A DNA stretch of 32,452 nucleotides from CAZZBK01 sp964652155. Its GTDB lineage: Bacteria > Planctomycetota > Planctomycetia > Pirellulales > PNKZ01. Each line of letters begins with the position of its first letter. Positions within the stretch are counted from its first letter, which is position 1. The notes beneath the pieces are model-generated. The model was not told the DNA's origin, made no database searches, and saw nothing but the letters and a program-made list of their open reading frames with translations. The position numbers were made by a program, and so were the translations under genes. Of this stretch, positions 1-8,218 are shown piece by piece. The DNA lies in assembly GCA_964652155.1 (NCBI GenBank), contig CAZZBK010000062.1:1-32452 (forward strand), in the 5' to 3' direction.

Positions 1-1188
1 GGGACTGCGACCGAACTCGCCCACGGCGACGACGAGCGTCTCGTCGAGCATGCCGCGTTCGTCGAGGTCGCTAATCAAAGCCGAGAGTCCTGTGTCGAGC
101 ATCGGTGCCGATTGGTCCCTCATCCGCTTGTCGAGTCCGACGTGATGATCCCACGAGTGGTTGTCGCTGTTGGCCACCTTGGGCCACACGACCTCGACGA
201 CCCGCGTGCCGGCTTCGACCAGTCGGCGAGCCAGCAGGCAACTTTGGCCATAGGTGTTGCGGCCGTAGCGGTCGCGGGTCTCTTTGGTCTCGGCGGCCAG
301 ATTGAACGCCTCGCGCGCTCGACCCGAGATGATCAAATTCAACGCGCGGCCGTAATACTCGTCGAGCTTGTAGTCGGCGACCGCCTTGTCGATGTCGGGC
401 ATCAGGCCGTCGATGGCCTCGCGCAGTCGCGCGCGACGCTCGAGCCGGCTGGCGAACACTTCGCTCCGCAGCTTGAGGTCGTCGACCCGGATGCGGTCCA
501 TCTTGGTCATGTCCATGTCGTCGCCGTCGGGAAACAGCGTGTAGGGGTCAAAATCACGGCCGAGGAAGCCGGCGAAACCACCCTTGCCGACCACGTTGCT
601 CTCTTGTAGCGGGCGCGGCAACATGACGAACGGCAGCATCGGGACCGTCGGCGGCTTGAAGCGGATGATGTTCGAACCGTAGTTCGGAAAGTCCTTTGAG
701 TTGGGCGGCTCAAGCTGGCCCGACGGGCTCACCTTGTCGGTCGTGTAGCCCGTCATCATCTGATAGATGGCGGCCGTGTGATTGAAGAGGCCGACGGGCG
801 TGTAGCTCATCGAGCGAATCATCGTGAAGCGATCGTTGATCTGCGCGAGCTTCGGCAGGTTCTCGGTGAATTGGGTGCCGGGAATTTTGGTCGGCGCGGC
901 TTTGAAGACGCTGCGGACATTGTCGGGCACGTTGTCCTTGGGGTCCCAGAGGTCCAAGTGACTGGGGCCGCCCTGCAAGTAGCACATGATGATGCTCTTG
1001 GCCTTGCCCCAGCCGGGGGTCGAGCGGCCCGGGCTCGATGTGTTCGCCGCTGCGTCTTGCAGGCGGAACAAGGTGCCAAGGCTCGCGCCGAGCAAGCTGG
1101 AGCCGCCGACGCGCAGCACATCGCGCCGCGTCGCGCCGAGTTGACGATCGCACAGGTCTTTTCCGTTTTCACCCTTAAGCACGAACAT
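1..1188 (-). CDS. DUF1501 domain-containing protein, 3' end beyond the window
   Basis: The first 396 codons are visible and the frame is still open at base 1. An AGGAG Shine-Dalgarno sequence lies 7 bases before the ATG at 1188. The N-terminus carries a twin-arginine-like element (T-R-R-D-V-L, near residues 20-25) followed by a short hydrophobic stretch, as is usual for DUF1501 proteins thought to use Tat export. Family hallmarks are the early GGPSHLDLWDPK segment, the WDHH motif, and the conserved GEFGR motif at the cut end. DUF1501 belongs to the sulfatase/alkaline-phosphatase-like superfamily; its biochemical activity is not established. The gene follows the DUF1549/DUF1553 gene on the same strand after 118 bp and is probably co-transcribed with it. 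About 60-80 C-terminal residues are probably missing, judged from the complete paralogue at 18445-19947. Confidence 0.9.
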   Translation of the reverse strand, partial: MFVLKGENGKDLCDRQLGATRRDVLRVGGSSLLGASLGTLFRLQDAAANTSSPGRSTPGWGKAKSIIMCYLQGGPSHLDLWDPKDNVPDNVRSVFKAAPTKIPGTQFTENLPKLAQINDRFTMIRSMSYTPVGLFNHTAAIYQMMTGYTTDKVSPSGQLEPPNSKDFPNYGSNIIRFKPPTVPMLPFVMLPRPLQESNVVGKGGFAGFLGRDFDPYTLFPDGDDMDMTKMDRIRVDDLKLRSEVFASRLERRARLREAIDGLMPDIDKAVADYKLDEYYGRALNLIISGRAREAFNLAAETKETRDRYGRNTYGQSCLLARRLVEAGTRVVEVVWPKVANSDNHSWDHHVGLDKRMRDQSAPMLDTGLSALISDLDERGMLDETLVVAVGEFGRSP

Positions 1189-1207
1189 CGGGAGGCTCCT
1201 TAAAAGG

Positions 1208-1300
1208 AAATGCTAAGTGATGAGTGCTAAGTGCTAAATGTCAGAACGCTCTCGCAAGAGTGACATTTCATTTATCACTTAGCACTTCGCATTTATCACT
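1208..1300. repeat. Degenerate TAAGTG/AGTGATAAA repeat forming an inverted repeat
   Basis: The gap between the two minus-strand genes is built from degenerate copies of GTGCTAA and AGTGATAAA-like units. The left half (1214-1243) reads in one orientation and the right half (1261-1300) in the other. The centre can fold: AAATGTCA (1236-1243) pairs with TGACATTT (1261-1268), and CTCT pairs with AGAG around a CGCA loop, leaving a GAACG bulge. It is AT-rich against a GC-rich background. It may act as a spacer or mRNA-processing element between the cistrons, or simply be a dispersed repeat. Confidence 0.6.
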
Positions 1301-1306
1301 GTTTCT

Positions 1307-4300
1307 CTAGTGGTTAAACAAAAAGGCGGGACTATTAATCAACGCCCAGGTTAAATCTTGTATCGAGGTCAAACGGCGATTGGTCAATTGCTGGGTGCTC
1401 ATTTTGACATCTTCGCGCAATTGTGCCAACGGGGGATCGACCGGCGTTGCCTTGGACAATTCGGCCACCAGCTGCTCGCGCTCGACCAAGGCGCCGTCGC
1501 GGGGCAGCGGCTGCTTGGCTTCGGCCAGCGCCTCGCGACGCTTCTGCAACTCATTATCGAACCCGGTGTAGAATTTCGCGAGCCGCTCTTGCTCCAACGG
1601 ATCACGATCCGCCGCCGGAATGCCCAAAATCGAGACAATCTCGTGCGGCAAACTCAAGCCCAACGGGGTTTTGCTGGTGCTGATCGACAGCCGGAACCGG
1701 CCCAACATAAAATCAGGCTGGTTAAAGTTCTGGTGCAAAACAACCGAGAAGCTCGTCCCCTTCGGGTGCTTGAGTGGCTGCTTGAGCTCGAAGGTCACCC
1801 AGTGGGTATGACCGGTACGAGGCGAAATCGCCCAGCCGTTCACTTGGCTCGGCAGACCGTCGATCAACTGCGCGGCGTTGAAACGCGGTTGGGTGTAGTC
1901 GGCCAGGGGCTTGGCCAACTCGACCTTGTTGAGCGTCTTGCTGCCAAGCTCGCCGGCCTGGACCTCGAACTCGTTGAGCACGAAATTGCCATCCTTTGAG
2001 CGACCCGGTCCGCCGTTGGGAAGCCGCTCGTCGGTGAGCGCTTCGAGCCGGAAGCCGGTGATGTCGGTCAAGGTCGTGTCGAACGTGATGGTGTATGCGC
2101 CGCGATCGTTTTTGCCGCTGGCGACCACCGAGCCATCGCTGCGAATTTTCAAGTCGGCGCCATTGCTGGCCTTGAGCGACTTGGGCATGACCACGGTCCA
2201 CGCGGGGGTCAGCTTTTGCGACTTCTCCCAATCGGCGAGCCGCTTGGGCAAGTCGGTCTCATAATCTTTGACCGACTTTTCGCTAGCGGCGATTTTTGTC
2301 TTGCGGTCGGCCTCGGCCTTGGCAATGGCCGGCGCGATCTGGTCACTGTACTTCTTCAAGTCAGCCTGAGCTTTGGCGAGCGCGTCTGCACGCTGCTTTT
2401 CGAGCGTGGCAAACTCGACCGCCCAGGCCTTTTCGCGCTCGGCCAAGAGCGCCGACAGTTGTTGATGGTCGGGATCGATTTGCTGCATCACCTTGAGCGC
2501 CGTCTGGACCTCTTGGTCGGTGGCGGGGCGATTGAGCACGCGCATGAACAACTCATCGACCACTTGCTTGTCGTTGGTGGTCTCTTTGGCGAGCTTGGCC
2601 AGCACGTTCTGGCCATCGGCAATCGCGTCGCTGATCACCGGCCCGCTGATGAGCGCCATGACCGGTCCGAGCTGCACGCCGCCGGCGCGCTCGCATTCGC
2701 AGGCACTCTCGCGTGCTGGTCGACCAAAGGTTTGCAGGAAAGCGCCGGCGGTCTGGGTACCGGGCTCGGGCAATTCAGCGGCTCGCGTGCCGGGCTTGTA
2801 GCCCGCCAGCTTCGACTGTGCGCCGGTCACGCTGTGGATCGCGTCGAACAACACCTCGGCGCTCAACCGCCGCGCGATGGCATGCGAGTAGTTCGTGCGA
2901 TCGTCTTCGTTCCAACGATTCGTGGCGATGGAGAGTTGATAGGTCCGCGACTTGCAAATCTGCTTGATAATCGACTGCACGTTAAACTTGCCACGCACGA
3001 ACTCGTCGGTCAGATAGGCCAGCAACTCGGGATTGGTCGGCGGGTTGCCGGCCCGCAAATCGTCGATCGGCTCCATGATGCCGACGCCGAGCAAGTAGCC
3101 CCACAGGCGATTCACATAGCTGCGGGCAAAGTAGGGATTGTTGGGCGAGGTGGTCCAGGCGGCCAATTGCTCGCGCCGCGAGGCGTCGGGTTGGCTTTCA
3201 AATTGGCAGTCGAACGGGAACTTGGGCGGAGTGTCTTGGCTGGTGCGGTCGTGCTTTACTTCGCCGGCATTTTTGTCGAACACGATCTCGTAGAGCGGCT
3301 TGCCTTTTTCCACCGCCGTCTGACCGAGCAACTGAGTGCCCGCACTCGGGTCGGCCTTGAGGTCGAAACGGGCAAAATAGGCGGCCGTCTGATAGTACTG
3401 GTCCTGCGTCCAACGCTCGAACGGGTGATCGTGGCACTTGTTGCAATTGAACCGCACGGCCAAGAACAGATGGGTCGTGTTCTCCATCGCGGCAAACGGG
3501 TCGCGGAGGATCTTGTAGTACGACGCGGCCGGGTTCTCTTTGTTTGAGCCGTTCGCGGTCAGGATCGACTTGGCAAATTGATCGTAAGGCTGGTTCTCCT
3601 TGATCCGGTCATGAATCCAAGCACGGAGCAACTTGGCCCCTTCGGCTCCCAGGAACTTGGGGTTCACTTGGAGCAGGTCGGCCCATTTGCTCGTCCAATG
3701 TTCGACATACGGATCGCTGCCGACGAGCCGGTCGATGAGCGCGTCGCGCTTCACTCGCGTTTCGCGCGAGTCGGCCAAGAACGCCCTTACGTCGTCGATC
3801 GTCGGCGGCAGCCCGGTCAGGTCGAGGGTCACGCGGCGAATAAAATCGGCGTCGGTGCATAGTTCGGACGGCAGAATTTTCATCTGCTTCCACTTGGCCG
3901 CCGTCAGCTCGTCGATCTTATTGTGCTTGGGCGGGTCCTGCCACGCAAAGCCGCTGCGGTCACCCATCACAGTCAGGATCGACGCGGCGTAGGCGCCTTC
4001 GTAGCGGGCCAAGATCGGGGCCTCGCCGCGACGCACGGCCGTCAGCTCACCGCTGCTGTTGTGGATCGCAACTTCGCCGTTGCCACTCTCGACGAACGCC
4101 TCGCGCGAGACGTCGCGCGTCTTGCCGTCGGCGTAGGTGGCGACCACCTTCATCTGCACCTTCTGACCCGGCTTGTCGAGCGTCGGGTCCTTGGGTTGCA
4201 CGTCGATGCTCACGACGCGCGGCACGGCCAGGTTGAGCTGAGCGCCTTGCGCGATCCAGTTGCGGACGATGTTGTAGTACGGTTCGCCGGGCTTCATTAG

Positions 4301-6049
4301 TTGCCCGCCCATGTGCGGGGCCGAGGCGGTGGCCTTGAGCAGCATCAGGCTATTGTCGGGCGAGGCGACATTGGCGCGCCGCGCGGCGTGGTCGTCGGTG
4401 AAGGCCCGCACGTCGTAAATGGCGTCGTAGCCGCGGAGCGACAACTTGAAGCCGTTTTTGCCGTCTTTGGCACCATGACACGTCCCCGCATTGCACCCCA
4501 ACTTGGTGAGCACCGGGTTCACATCGCGAATGAAGTCGACACTCCCTTGCTGCACGACCTCAACGGGGTCGACCTTTGCGGCGGCAAATTCCCGCTGCGT
4601 CTTGCCATCGACACTCGAGAGCAAGCGGATCATGCCGTCACCGCCGGCGGTGGCAATGCTCTTGCCATCAGGCGCAAAGGCCACGGCGTACAGTCCTGTC
4701 GGCAGCGTCACTTTTGCCAGTTGCTTAAAGCCTCGGTGAAAGAATTTTTCGAGCTTGGTCACTTCTTCTGGCGAACGCTGACTGACCGTCTTCGAGTTGA
4801 TGGCCCGAATGTCGTCGGGCATCGCCGTGTCGCTGTCGTAATCATAGATGCCGATGTCGCCGGTGTTGTCGAGGCTGCTGGCCGCCACGATCCGCTTGCC
4901 GTCGGGGCTCACGTCGACGTCAAATACCCGGCCGCGCAGCGCGCCCAGGTTGGCGATGAGGTTGGCGTCGTCGCCGATGACGCGCTTGGTAAGCCGATGC
5001 ACGCGATATACCTTCGGCACGCCGTCGCTGCCGCCGACCACAATCTCGTCGCGCTGCGGATGCCGGGCGACGGCTTGCATGCCCCCCTTGAGCGCGCCGG
5101 GGGTGATCGACGTGATGTTGTCATTAAATCGTTGCGTCGCGACCTCGGTGAGCTTGGCCGTCCGATCGCGGCTGACCGACATCAGGTGCGAGCCGTCGGC
5201 CGAGAAGACCGTGTCTTGCACCCAATCGGTGTGCGAGCCCATGAACAGGACCTGCTCTCCCTTGGCAACATCGAAAGCCCGCACGCTGTTGTCGCTGCAT
5301 CCGACAGCGACCAGTTTGCCATCAGGGCTCCAACTGGAGCCGTAAATCGTGTCGTAGGTGACCGAGATCGAGCGTTCGAGCTTGCGCTCGGCGACGTTCC
5401 AAATTTGCAACTCACCCACCCGCGAGGGCAAACCGCCGGCGACCGCCAATCGCTTGCCGTCGGGCGAGAACTTGACGTTTTCAATGCGCTCGGCCATACC
5501 AATGAGCCGGCCGACAATGCCCGTGCCATCGGCATGGTGCAGCAGCACCTCATGAAAGCCCGCCACGGCCAGCAACTTGCCGTCGGGCGCATAATCCATG
5601 GACGTCACCACGGGGGGACGTGTGTACTTGGGCGGATGCTCGTTGTCGTAGCGCACCTTGGCGGTCGCGGGGCTGTCGTCAATCGCCCCTTGAGCGATCC
5701 AGCGGCGAATCAATTGCACGTCCCGATCAGCCAGCGCCGGCTTCCCCTCAGGCATCTCGGCCTTGCCATCGACGCTGGTAATCAACTTGATCAAGTTGCT
5801 TTTGTCGGGCTGTCCGGGCAGGATCGCCTGGTCGCCGCTCTCGCCGCCGCCAAGCAACTTGTCGAAGCTGAGCATATCGTAGCCGCCGCTGGCCTTGGCC
5901 GGCTGATGACAGCCTTGGCACTGGGCCTGCATGATCGGCAACACGTCTTTGAGATAACTCACCTTGTCGCCTGGAACCGGAGCATCGGCAGCGAACAGAC
6001 TGCTGCTCCACGCCAAACCAATCATCGCTAGCGCGAAACGAATCGACAT
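1307..6049 (-). CDS. Large secreted PSCyt1 / WD40 / Ig-like / DUF1549 / DUF1553 protein
   Basis: A 1580-residue protein. I chose the ATG at 6049 rather than the in-frame start at 6076, because GAGGAG lies 9 bases upstream and the protein then begins with a clean signal peptide (cleavage near LFA-AD, residue 20). Order of parts: a Planctomycete cytochrome-C-like domain with CQGCH at 44-48; WD40-like repeats (about 150-490, repeated 'S-P-D-G-K' blades); a second haem-like motif with four residues between cysteines (CNAGTCH, 519-525); an Ig-like/Big2-type domain (about 610-695); DUF1549 (about 710-930) with a third motif CNKCH at 869-873; DUF1553 (from about 950); a charged coiled coil (about 1197-1273); a beta-rich module with GPGRS..GNFV.N (about 1275-1445); and the DLTWALINSPAFLFNH tail typical of DUF1553 C-termini. 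The role is unproven; such proteins are abundant in planctomycetes and are suspected to act in periplasmic redox or polymer breakdown. The DUF1501 gene follows downstream. Confidence 0.93.
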   Translation of the reverse strand: MSIRFALAMIGLAWSSSLFAADAPVPGDKVSYLKDVLPIMQAQCQGCHQPAKASGGYDMLSFDKLLGGGESGDQAILPGQPDKSNLIKLITSVDGKAEMPEGKPALADRDVQLIRRWIAQGAIDDSPATAKVRYDNEHPPKYTRPPVVTSMDYAPDGKLLAVAGFHEVLLHHADGTGIVGRLIGMAERIENVKFSPDGKRLAVAGGLPSRVGELQIWNVAERKLERSISVTYDTIYGSSWSPDGKLVAVGCSDNSVRAFDVAKGEQVLFMGSHTDWVQDTVFSADGSHLMSVSRDRTAKLTEVATQRFNDNITSITPGALKGGMQAVARHPQRDEIVVGGSDGVPKVYRVHRLTKRVIGDDANLIANLGALRGRVFDVDVSPDGKRIVAASSLDNTGDIGIYDYDSDTAMPDDIRAINSKTVSQRSPEEVTKLEKFFHRGFKQLAKVTLPTGLYAVAFAPDGKSIATAGGDGMIRLLSSVDGKTQREFAAAKVDPVEVVQQGSVDFIRDVNPVLTKLGCNAGTCHGAKDGKNGFKLSLRGYDAIYDVRAFTDDHAARRANVASPDNSLMLLKATASAPHMGGQLMKPGEPYYNIVRNWIAQGAQLNLAVPRVVSIDVQPKDPTLDKPGQKVQMKVVATYADGKTRDVSREAFVESGNGEVAIHNSSGELTAVRRGEAPILARYEGAYAASILTVMGDRSGFAWQDPPKHNKIDELTAAKWKQMKILPSELCTDADFIRRVTLDLTGLPPTIDDVRAFLADSRETRVKRDALIDRLVGSDPYVEHWTSKWADLLQVNPKFLGAEGAKLLRAWIHDRIKENQPYDQFAKSILTANGSNKENPAASYYKILRDPFAAMENTTHLFLAVRFNCNKCHDHPFERWTQDQYYQTAAYFARFDLKADPSAGTQLLGQTAVEKGKPLYEIVFDKNAGEVKHDRTSQDTPPKFPFDCQFESQPDASRREQLAAWTTSPNNPYFARSYVNRLWGYLLGVGIMEPIDDLRAGNPPTNPELLAYLTDEFVRGKFNVQSIIKQICKSRTYQLSIATNRWNEDDRTNYSHAIARRLSAEVLFDAIHSVTGAQSKLAGYKPGTRAAELPEPGTQTAGAFLQTFGRPARESACECERAGGVQLGPVMALISGPVISDAIADGQNVLAKLAKETTNDKQVVDELFMRVLNRPATDQEVQTALKVMQQIDPDHQQLSALLAEREKAWAVEFATLEKQRADALAKAQADLKKYSDQIAPAIAKAEADRKTKIAASEKSVKDYETDLPKRLADWEKSQKLTPAWTVVMPKSLKASNGADLKIRSDGSVVASGKNDRGAYTITFDTTLTDITGFRLEALTDERLPNGGPGRSKDGNFVLNEFEVQAGELGSKTLNKVELAKPLADYTQPRFNAAQLIDGLPSQVNGWAISPRTGHTHWVTFELKQPLKHPKGTSFSVVLHQNFNQPDFMLGRFRLSISTSKTPLGLSLPHEIVSILGIPAADRDPLEQERLAKFYTGFDNELQKRREALAEAKQPLPRDGALVEREQLVAELSKATPVDPPLAQLREDVKMSTQQLTNRRLTSIQDLTWALINSPAFLFNH

Positions 6050-6616
6050 GGAAAGAAACTCCTCAGTGAATCTCAAACGCTTCGGTCCGAAACAAACAGC
6101 CTAGGACGGCATGCCGAACAGGAATACCGAACTTGCTCGGAGTGCCCGGCTCGTTCTGCAAACGCACTCGGTTTTCGCGGTTCGATCAACCAAACGCCAA
6201 CAATCCGCGAGCATCTATTGTAACTGGTGACTGGACGTTGCCGCGTGTCGAAATCACCCGGGTTCGTGGTGAACCCATGCGAGACCGACATCGCCAGTCC
6301 ATCGATCCAACGGCGGATTGAGGTAGCCGAAAGCAGGACTCTCTCAGCGGGCGGGCATGCGTCCACGGGGGCGAACCCATCAACGCACGGGACATGGGAT
6401 GTACAAACGCGATGATAGTCTAATCGACGGGAATCAGGCAAGTAAATTCTATAGAGTCGTGCAGGAACTGATCTACTTTGGATCGACCGGCGAGGCGATG
6501 CCGGACAGCGTGTCGGTCCATTCGGCGGCGTCAAAGAGATAACGAATCTTGCAGGACGCGGGACCGTCGCAAAAGCAATCGTTGGCATGCACTTTAAGAA
6601 CGTTCAAGCGCCATTC

Positions 6617-6649
6617 GGGACGGGAGTCTTGTCTTATGACTCTCGTCCC
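6617..6649. repeat. Hairpin with a 12-bp stem
   Basis: GGGACGGGAGTC (6617-6628) faces GACTCTCGTCCC (6638-6649) across a 9-base loop. Eleven pairs are Watson-Crick and one is a G-T wobble. It is followed on the plus strand by an AT-rich run rather than a true T-tract, so a terminator role is uncertain. No gene ends next to it on either strand. Confidence 0.5.
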
Positions 6650-6694
6650 AATCCTATTCATTTTATCCTTCCCCGACTATTTTTTCCTGCTCCA

Positions 6695-6779
6695 CTGGAT
6701 TCCCGCCTAAGCGGGAATGACTTGGGGTTGAGAGTGCAAGGACGCGGAACCTGTCATGCCCGCGCAGGCGGGCTTCCAG
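6695..6779. repeat. REP/BIME-like pair of inverted hairpins
   Basis: Two 27-base units, 6695-6721 and 6753-6779, lie in inverted orientation 31 bases apart and match at 22 of 27 positions when one is reverse-complemented. Each unit folds by itself: ATTCCCGC-CTAA-GCGGGAAT in the first and GCCCGC-GCAG-GCGGGC in the second. One stem position differs by a paired change (T-A in one unit, G-C in the other), which suggests that the fold itself is conserved. The CTGGATTCCCGC...GCGGGAATGAC core resembles intergenic repeats scattered through many bacterial genomes. Confidence 0.65.
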
Positions 6780-7103
6780 AGGGGGCTGCTTGGCAAATTT
6801 CGGCAGTCGAATTGCTTAACTATGAGAGGCTGAGTTGGTCATCAATAGCGGCTGGAGCGAGGTCGTTCAGGGACGAATGCCGGCGCTCGGGGAATTCAAA
6901 GGGGCAGGCTAGATGTCAACTGCCGTTAGGCATCGCTCACGTATTCTCACAACGACATTCGCGGCTGCTTGAGGAACGTCGCCAGCCGGGCTATACGAGA
7001 TGCGTGGGTGTGAGCCACGGTCTCGCAATTGCGTTTGAGCCCAGCGGGAGTTAACACCATCATAGGTCGATGATTAGAAATGAGCCGCTAAGCTTTTCGA
7101 CGC

Positions 7104-7132
7104 TTGACGCGTGCTGTGCCGGCAACTACTTT
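7104..7132 (+). promoter_or_regulatory. Possible sigma70-type promoter of the small haem-motif gene
   Basis: TTGACG (7104-7109) and TACTTT (7127-7132) are separated by 17 bases and lie about 40 bases before the start codon at 7169. The -35 matches consensus at five positions, but the -10 is weak (three of six). Confidence 0.3.
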
Positions 7133-7168
7133 CTCACTTGCATTTAATCACCACATAAGGACTTCACC

Positions 7169-7603
7169 ATGCGTCACTTCATTGCCGCTTCGATCGTTCT
7201 TGGTCTTGTTGCTCCTGCTGCGTACGCGCTGCCGCCGATTCCAGACTACATCAAGGAATCTTTCAGCGGAAAGGAAGAGTACAAGGGCTATCTCGCAGCC
7301 GCCGAAGCACAAAAGTCGAAGTGCGCTTCGTGCCATGTCCCTGGTCAAGATAAGAAGGCGAAGGGGCATGCCCTGAATGACTTCGGTAAAGCGGTGCACA
7401 AATACTTGGACGACAAGGCCTTCATGGCCGCGGACAAGACGAGCAAGGAATCGGCTGATGCCAAGGCCAAGGCTGACGCAAAAGCGAAGGCCACGGAACT
7501 CTTGCTCTCTGCGTGGACCAAAGCTGCCGCCGATAAGAATACCGACGGCAAGGCGTTTGGCGAGCTGATTAAGGAAGGCAAAATCCCAGGCAAGAACGAG
7601 TAA
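7169..7603 (+). CDS. Small secreted protein with one CxxCH haem-binding motif
   Basis: A 144-residue protein. AAGGA lies 8 bases before the ATG. The first 20 residues form a signal peptide (hydrophobic core, cleavage near AYA-LPP). The mature part has one haem c attachment motif, CASCH at 52-56, followed by a lysine/alanine-rich helical region (about 85-120) with KA repeats. The only methionine after the haem motif is Met86; His67 and His77 are alternative axial ligands. It is much more lysine-rich than the neighbouring proteins. Protein-family motifs beyond CxxCH are not recognisable; it could be a small monohaem electron carrier in the planctomycete periplasm. It stands alone on its strand, followed by tRNA-Leu in the opposite orientation. 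Confidence 0.85.
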   Translation: MRHFIAASIVLGLVAPAAYALPPIPDYIKESFSGKEEYKGYLAAAEAQKSKCASCHVPGQDKKAKGHALNDFGKAVHKYLDDKAFMAADKTSKESADAKAKADAKAKATELLLSAWTKAAADKNTDGKAFGELIKEGKIPGKNE

Positions 7604-7774
7604 GTCTGGCGGCCCTATCAACGACCATCCAATCGTCGGGTGCGAGCAGAGGGGTGAGCGCCTTGGGGGGGGACGCTTTTGGAAGGCGTCGAGAAGCGGT
7701 TGAAATTCCTACTGAACGAGAGCCTAAGAGAAGACACGAATGAGTGTCATCCGCAAGGGCAGAGAAGTAGAAGC

Positions 7775-7818
7775 AAAAAACGACCCCAGTGACAAACAGA
7801 TAGTTGTCACTGGGGTCG
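7775..7818 (-). terminator. Intrinsic terminator downstream of tRNA-Leu
   Basis: A perfect 15-bp inverted repeat (CGACCCCAGTGACAA at 7781-7795, TTGTCACTGGGGTCG at 7804-7818) closes an 8-base loop. Read on the minus strand, the stem is followed directly by TTTTTT (complement of 7775-7780). This is a textbook rho-independent terminator for the transcript leaving tRNA-Leu, about 95 bases after the tRNA 3' end. Confidence 0.85.
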
Positions 7819-7913
7819 CAGTGAGATCACTGGCCATCAAATCCGTTGGAAAGTGGCCCGTCCGTTGGAAGGAGGCCCGTTCACGGCCTCGCGACCGTGA
7901 AAATCTCGTGATG

Positions 7914-7996
7914 TACCGAAGGTGGGAGTCGAACCCACACGACCTTGCGGTCACTGGATTTTGAATCCAGCGCGTCTGCCATTCCGCCACTCCGGC
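7914..7996 (-). tRNA. tRNA-Leu (anticodon CAA)
   Basis: 83 nt on the minus strand. The acceptor stem is GCCGGAG paired with CTTCGGT (two G-U pairs), with discriminator A73. The anticodon arm is CTGGA-TTCAAAA-TCCAG, giving CAA, which reads UUG. A 15-nt variable region forms GACC-GCAA-GGTC, the long variable arm expected of tRNA-Leu. The T arm is GTGGG-TTCGACT-CCCAC. The 3' CCA is not encoded: the discriminator is followed by CAT. The short open frames that cross this locus on both strands are translation artefacts of the tRNA. Confidence 0.96.
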
Positions 7997-8027
7997 TCGT
8001 CGCAGGCTGTCTCAGACTGCTTTTTCC

Positions 8028-8055
8028 ACTCTAGCACTTCATTGCCTAATGGCAA
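8028..8055 (-). promoter_or_regulatory. Probable promoter of tRNA-Leu
   Basis: On the minus strand, TTGCCA (complement of 8050-8055; five of six to the -35 consensus) and TAGAGT (complement of 8028-8033; four of six to the -10) are 16 bases apart, placing initiation about 25 bases before the tRNA 5' end. The -35 region also forms the short dyad TTGCC-ATTA-GGCAA. Confidence 0.5.
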
Positions 8056-8218
8056 GCGGTCATGCCCCCAAAGATACCTTATCAAGGGACAAAAACCTAG
8101 TGCGGCATCCACAAATTACGGCGACTTCAGGTCCTACCGGACGCTTGCGAACAATGAATCCTCAAGTCGCGGTCGCCGAGACTCGAAGTGCGTCCGGTCG
8201 CGCCCCCTCACTTCGCGG

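Larger units (their letters stand above)
6050..7168. other. 1.1 kb intergenic region without a convincing gene
   Basis: The region separates the divergent large cytochrome-like gene (minus) and the small haem-motif gene (plus), so it must hold both promoters. The longest open frame (6073-6588, minus, 171 codons) has a proline/arginine/serine-rich translation with no domain-like pattern, and I do not call it. Structured elements inside are a 12-bp-stem hairpin (6617-6649) and a pair of inverted REP-like hairpins (6695-6779). The rest (6780-7090) shows no coding or RNA signature that I recognise. Confidence 0.6.

Noticed and set aside
4301..6031. 576-codon plus-strand frame
   Set aside because: Antisense shadow of the WD40/haem-motif protein; no recognisable motif.
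6073..6588. 171-codon minus-strand frame in the intergenic region
   Set aside because: Low-complexity Pro/Arg/Ser translation, no ribosome site, no domain pattern, and it overlaps the upstream flank of the cytochrome-like gene.
7672..7690. GACGC...GCGTC hairpin after the small haem-motif gene as a terminator
   Set aside because: Only a 5-bp stem with a large loop and no T-tract.
7724..7990. 88-codon minus-strand frame and the plus-strand frames crossing 7914-7996
   Set aside because: They translate the tRNA-Leu gene and its flank; typical artefact peptides.
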